Below are positions 63,344-64,000 of a stretch of DNA of 64,000 bases, in pieces (within the stretch, counting starts at the first letter, position 1; every line of letters begins with the position of its first letter). This stretch comes from an uncultured Tateyamaria sp. (GTDB lineage Bacteria > Pseudomonadota > Alphaproteobacteria > Rhodobacterales > Rhodobacteraceae). Position numbers and translations under genes: made by a program. The stretch covers positions 1 to 64,000 of the forward strand of contig NZ_CANLVZ010000012.1 in NCBI RefSeq assembly GCF_947494755.1. The letters are read 5' to 3'. The notes beneath the pieces are model-generated. The model saw only the letters and a program-made list of their open reading frames with translations. It did not search any database and was not told the origin of the DNA.

Positions 63344-64000
63344 ATGGCCAAGCCCAAAAAGACCCCCCGCCCCAAGGCGCAGACGCCCAAGGGCTTTGCA
63401 GATTACTTTGGCACGGATGTGCGCGACCGCAACGACATGCTGCGCGCCATCGGCGAGGTCTATCATCGCTATGGCTTTGACGCCTTCGAAAGCAGCGCGG
63501 TCGAGACGGTCGAGGCGTTGGGCAAGTTTCTGCCGGATGTGGATCGCCCGAACGAGGGTGTCTTTGCCTGGCAGGAAGAGGACGGCGATTGGCTGGCCCT
63601 GCGCTATGACATGACCGCTCCGCTGGCGCGTGTATATGCCCAGCACCGCAATGATTTGCCCACGCCCTATCGTCGCTTCACGATGGGCCCGGTGTGGCGT
63701 AACGAAAAGCCGGGACCGGGTCGGTTTCGCCAGTTTTATCAATGCGATGCGGATACGGTGGGCACTGCGAGCATGGCCGCGGATGCCGAGATTTGCGCGA
63801 TGCTGTCCGACACGCTTGAAGCCGTCGGCATTCCGCGCGGCGACTACGTGATCCGCATCAACAACCGCAAAGTGTTGAACGGCGTCATGGAGGTTGCGGG
63901 CCTTTCCGGCGACGATAAAGAGGCCGAGCGCGGCATTGTGCTGCGCGCGATCGACAAGCTGGACCGGCTTGGTGCGGACGGCGTGCGCGCGCTGTTGGGT
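63344..64000 (+). CDS. hisS: Histidyl-tRNA synthetase, 5' part (continues past window)
   Basis: The first 219 codons are present. The N-terminal part has the class II motif 1 region ([42 protein letters not shown]). [28 protein letters not shown] includes the histidine-specific contacts, and [32 protein letters not shown] is motif 2. The ATG at 63344 is used. The gene runs out of the window with an open frame. Confidence 0.95.
   Translation, partial: MAKPKKTPRPKAQTPKGFADYFGTDVRDRNDMLRAIGEVYHRYGFDAFESSAVETVEALGKFLPDVDRPNEGVFAWQEEDGDWLALRYDMTAPLARVYAQHRNDLPTPYRRFTMGPVWRNEKPGPGRFRQFYQCDADTVGTASMAADAEICAMLSDTLEAVGIPRGDYVIRINNRKVLNGVMEVAGLSGDDKEAERGIVLRAIDKLDRLGADGVRALLG

Noticed and set aside
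1-64000. CRISPR arrays, rRNA genes, prophage structural genes
   Set aside because: I looked for regularly spaced repeats, rRNA-like stretches and phage capsid, tail or terminase proteins and found none. The lysozyme-like genes stand alone.

Overview
The window looks like chromosomal DNA of an alphaproteobacterium of the Rhodobacterales (Roseobacter group). This rests on high G+C, a tripartite tricarboxylate transporter (TctABC) run by a LacI regulator, large FAD/GcvT-type demethylating dehydrogenases, an xdhABC cluster next to a nucleoside-type ABC importer, and the dnaE - lipoprotein - slyX - hisS stretch. The placement is inferred from gene content and style only. No rRNA is present, there is one tRNA (Gln, UUG), and I saw no CRISPR array.

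Region 1 (1-6.0 kb) looks accessory: an unrecognised gene, a hipB-hipA toxin-antitoxin pair with two matching operators, and a HelD-like helicase carrying an inserted nuclease-like domain and C-terminal zinc ribbons. It is followed by about 450 bp of non-coding DNA. Region 2 (6.5-10.2 kb) is a curli-type amyloid locus: three curlin-repeat proteins (one divergent), a short CsgF and CsgG, with no csgE or csgD in the window. Region 3 (10.3-18.7 kb) is a catabolic cluster: tctA-tctB-tctC-sauS-sauT read leftward from a LacI-type regulator followed by a Tm-1/UPF0261 gene. It fits uptake of a small acid, its activation to a CoA thioester and interconversion with an aldehyde; sulfoacetate is the best guess. 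Region 4 (18.8-20.6 kb) is a gene graveyard with remains of a peptide-binding protein, a class III aminotransferase and a LysR regulator. Region 5 (20.9-26.1 kb) is an operon of four exported proteins: an LCAT-like hydrolase, a trypsin-like protease, a peptidoglycan-binding-like protein and a 58-residue cysteine-rich protein. A shortened MFS transporter gene follows it.

Region 6 (26.9-30.0 kb) is a leftward exbB-exbD-exbD-tonB operon headed by a small exported protein. After tRNA-Gln come a BON-MscS channel, a quinone oxidoreductase and a RidA protein. An IS630-family element with a TA duplication sits exactly at the stop codons of two convergent genes (ridA-like and an SH3 protein). Region 7 (34.8-44.6 kb) holds oxidative and amino-acid metabolism genes: hydroxyacid dehydrogenase, gamma-glutamyltransferase, FAD-linked D-2-hydroxyacid oxidase, a DAO-GcvT dehydrogenase, a GH25 muramidase, a DAO oxidase and an aldo/keto reductase. 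Region 8 (44.7-48.4 kb) has a DUF2461 protein, an SRPBCC protein, a DGPF/YCII protein with its ECF42-like sigma factor (cut short by an amber codon), and an exported lysozyme-like protein. Region 9 (48.5-58.2 kb) is one long leftward run, xdhA-xdhB-xdhC-ABC ATPase-permease-small exported protein-permease-BMP binding protein, which couples purine or nucleoside uptake to xanthine dehydrogenase. Region 10 (58.4-64 kb) is housekeeping: dnaE, a lipoprotein, slyX and the start of hisS.
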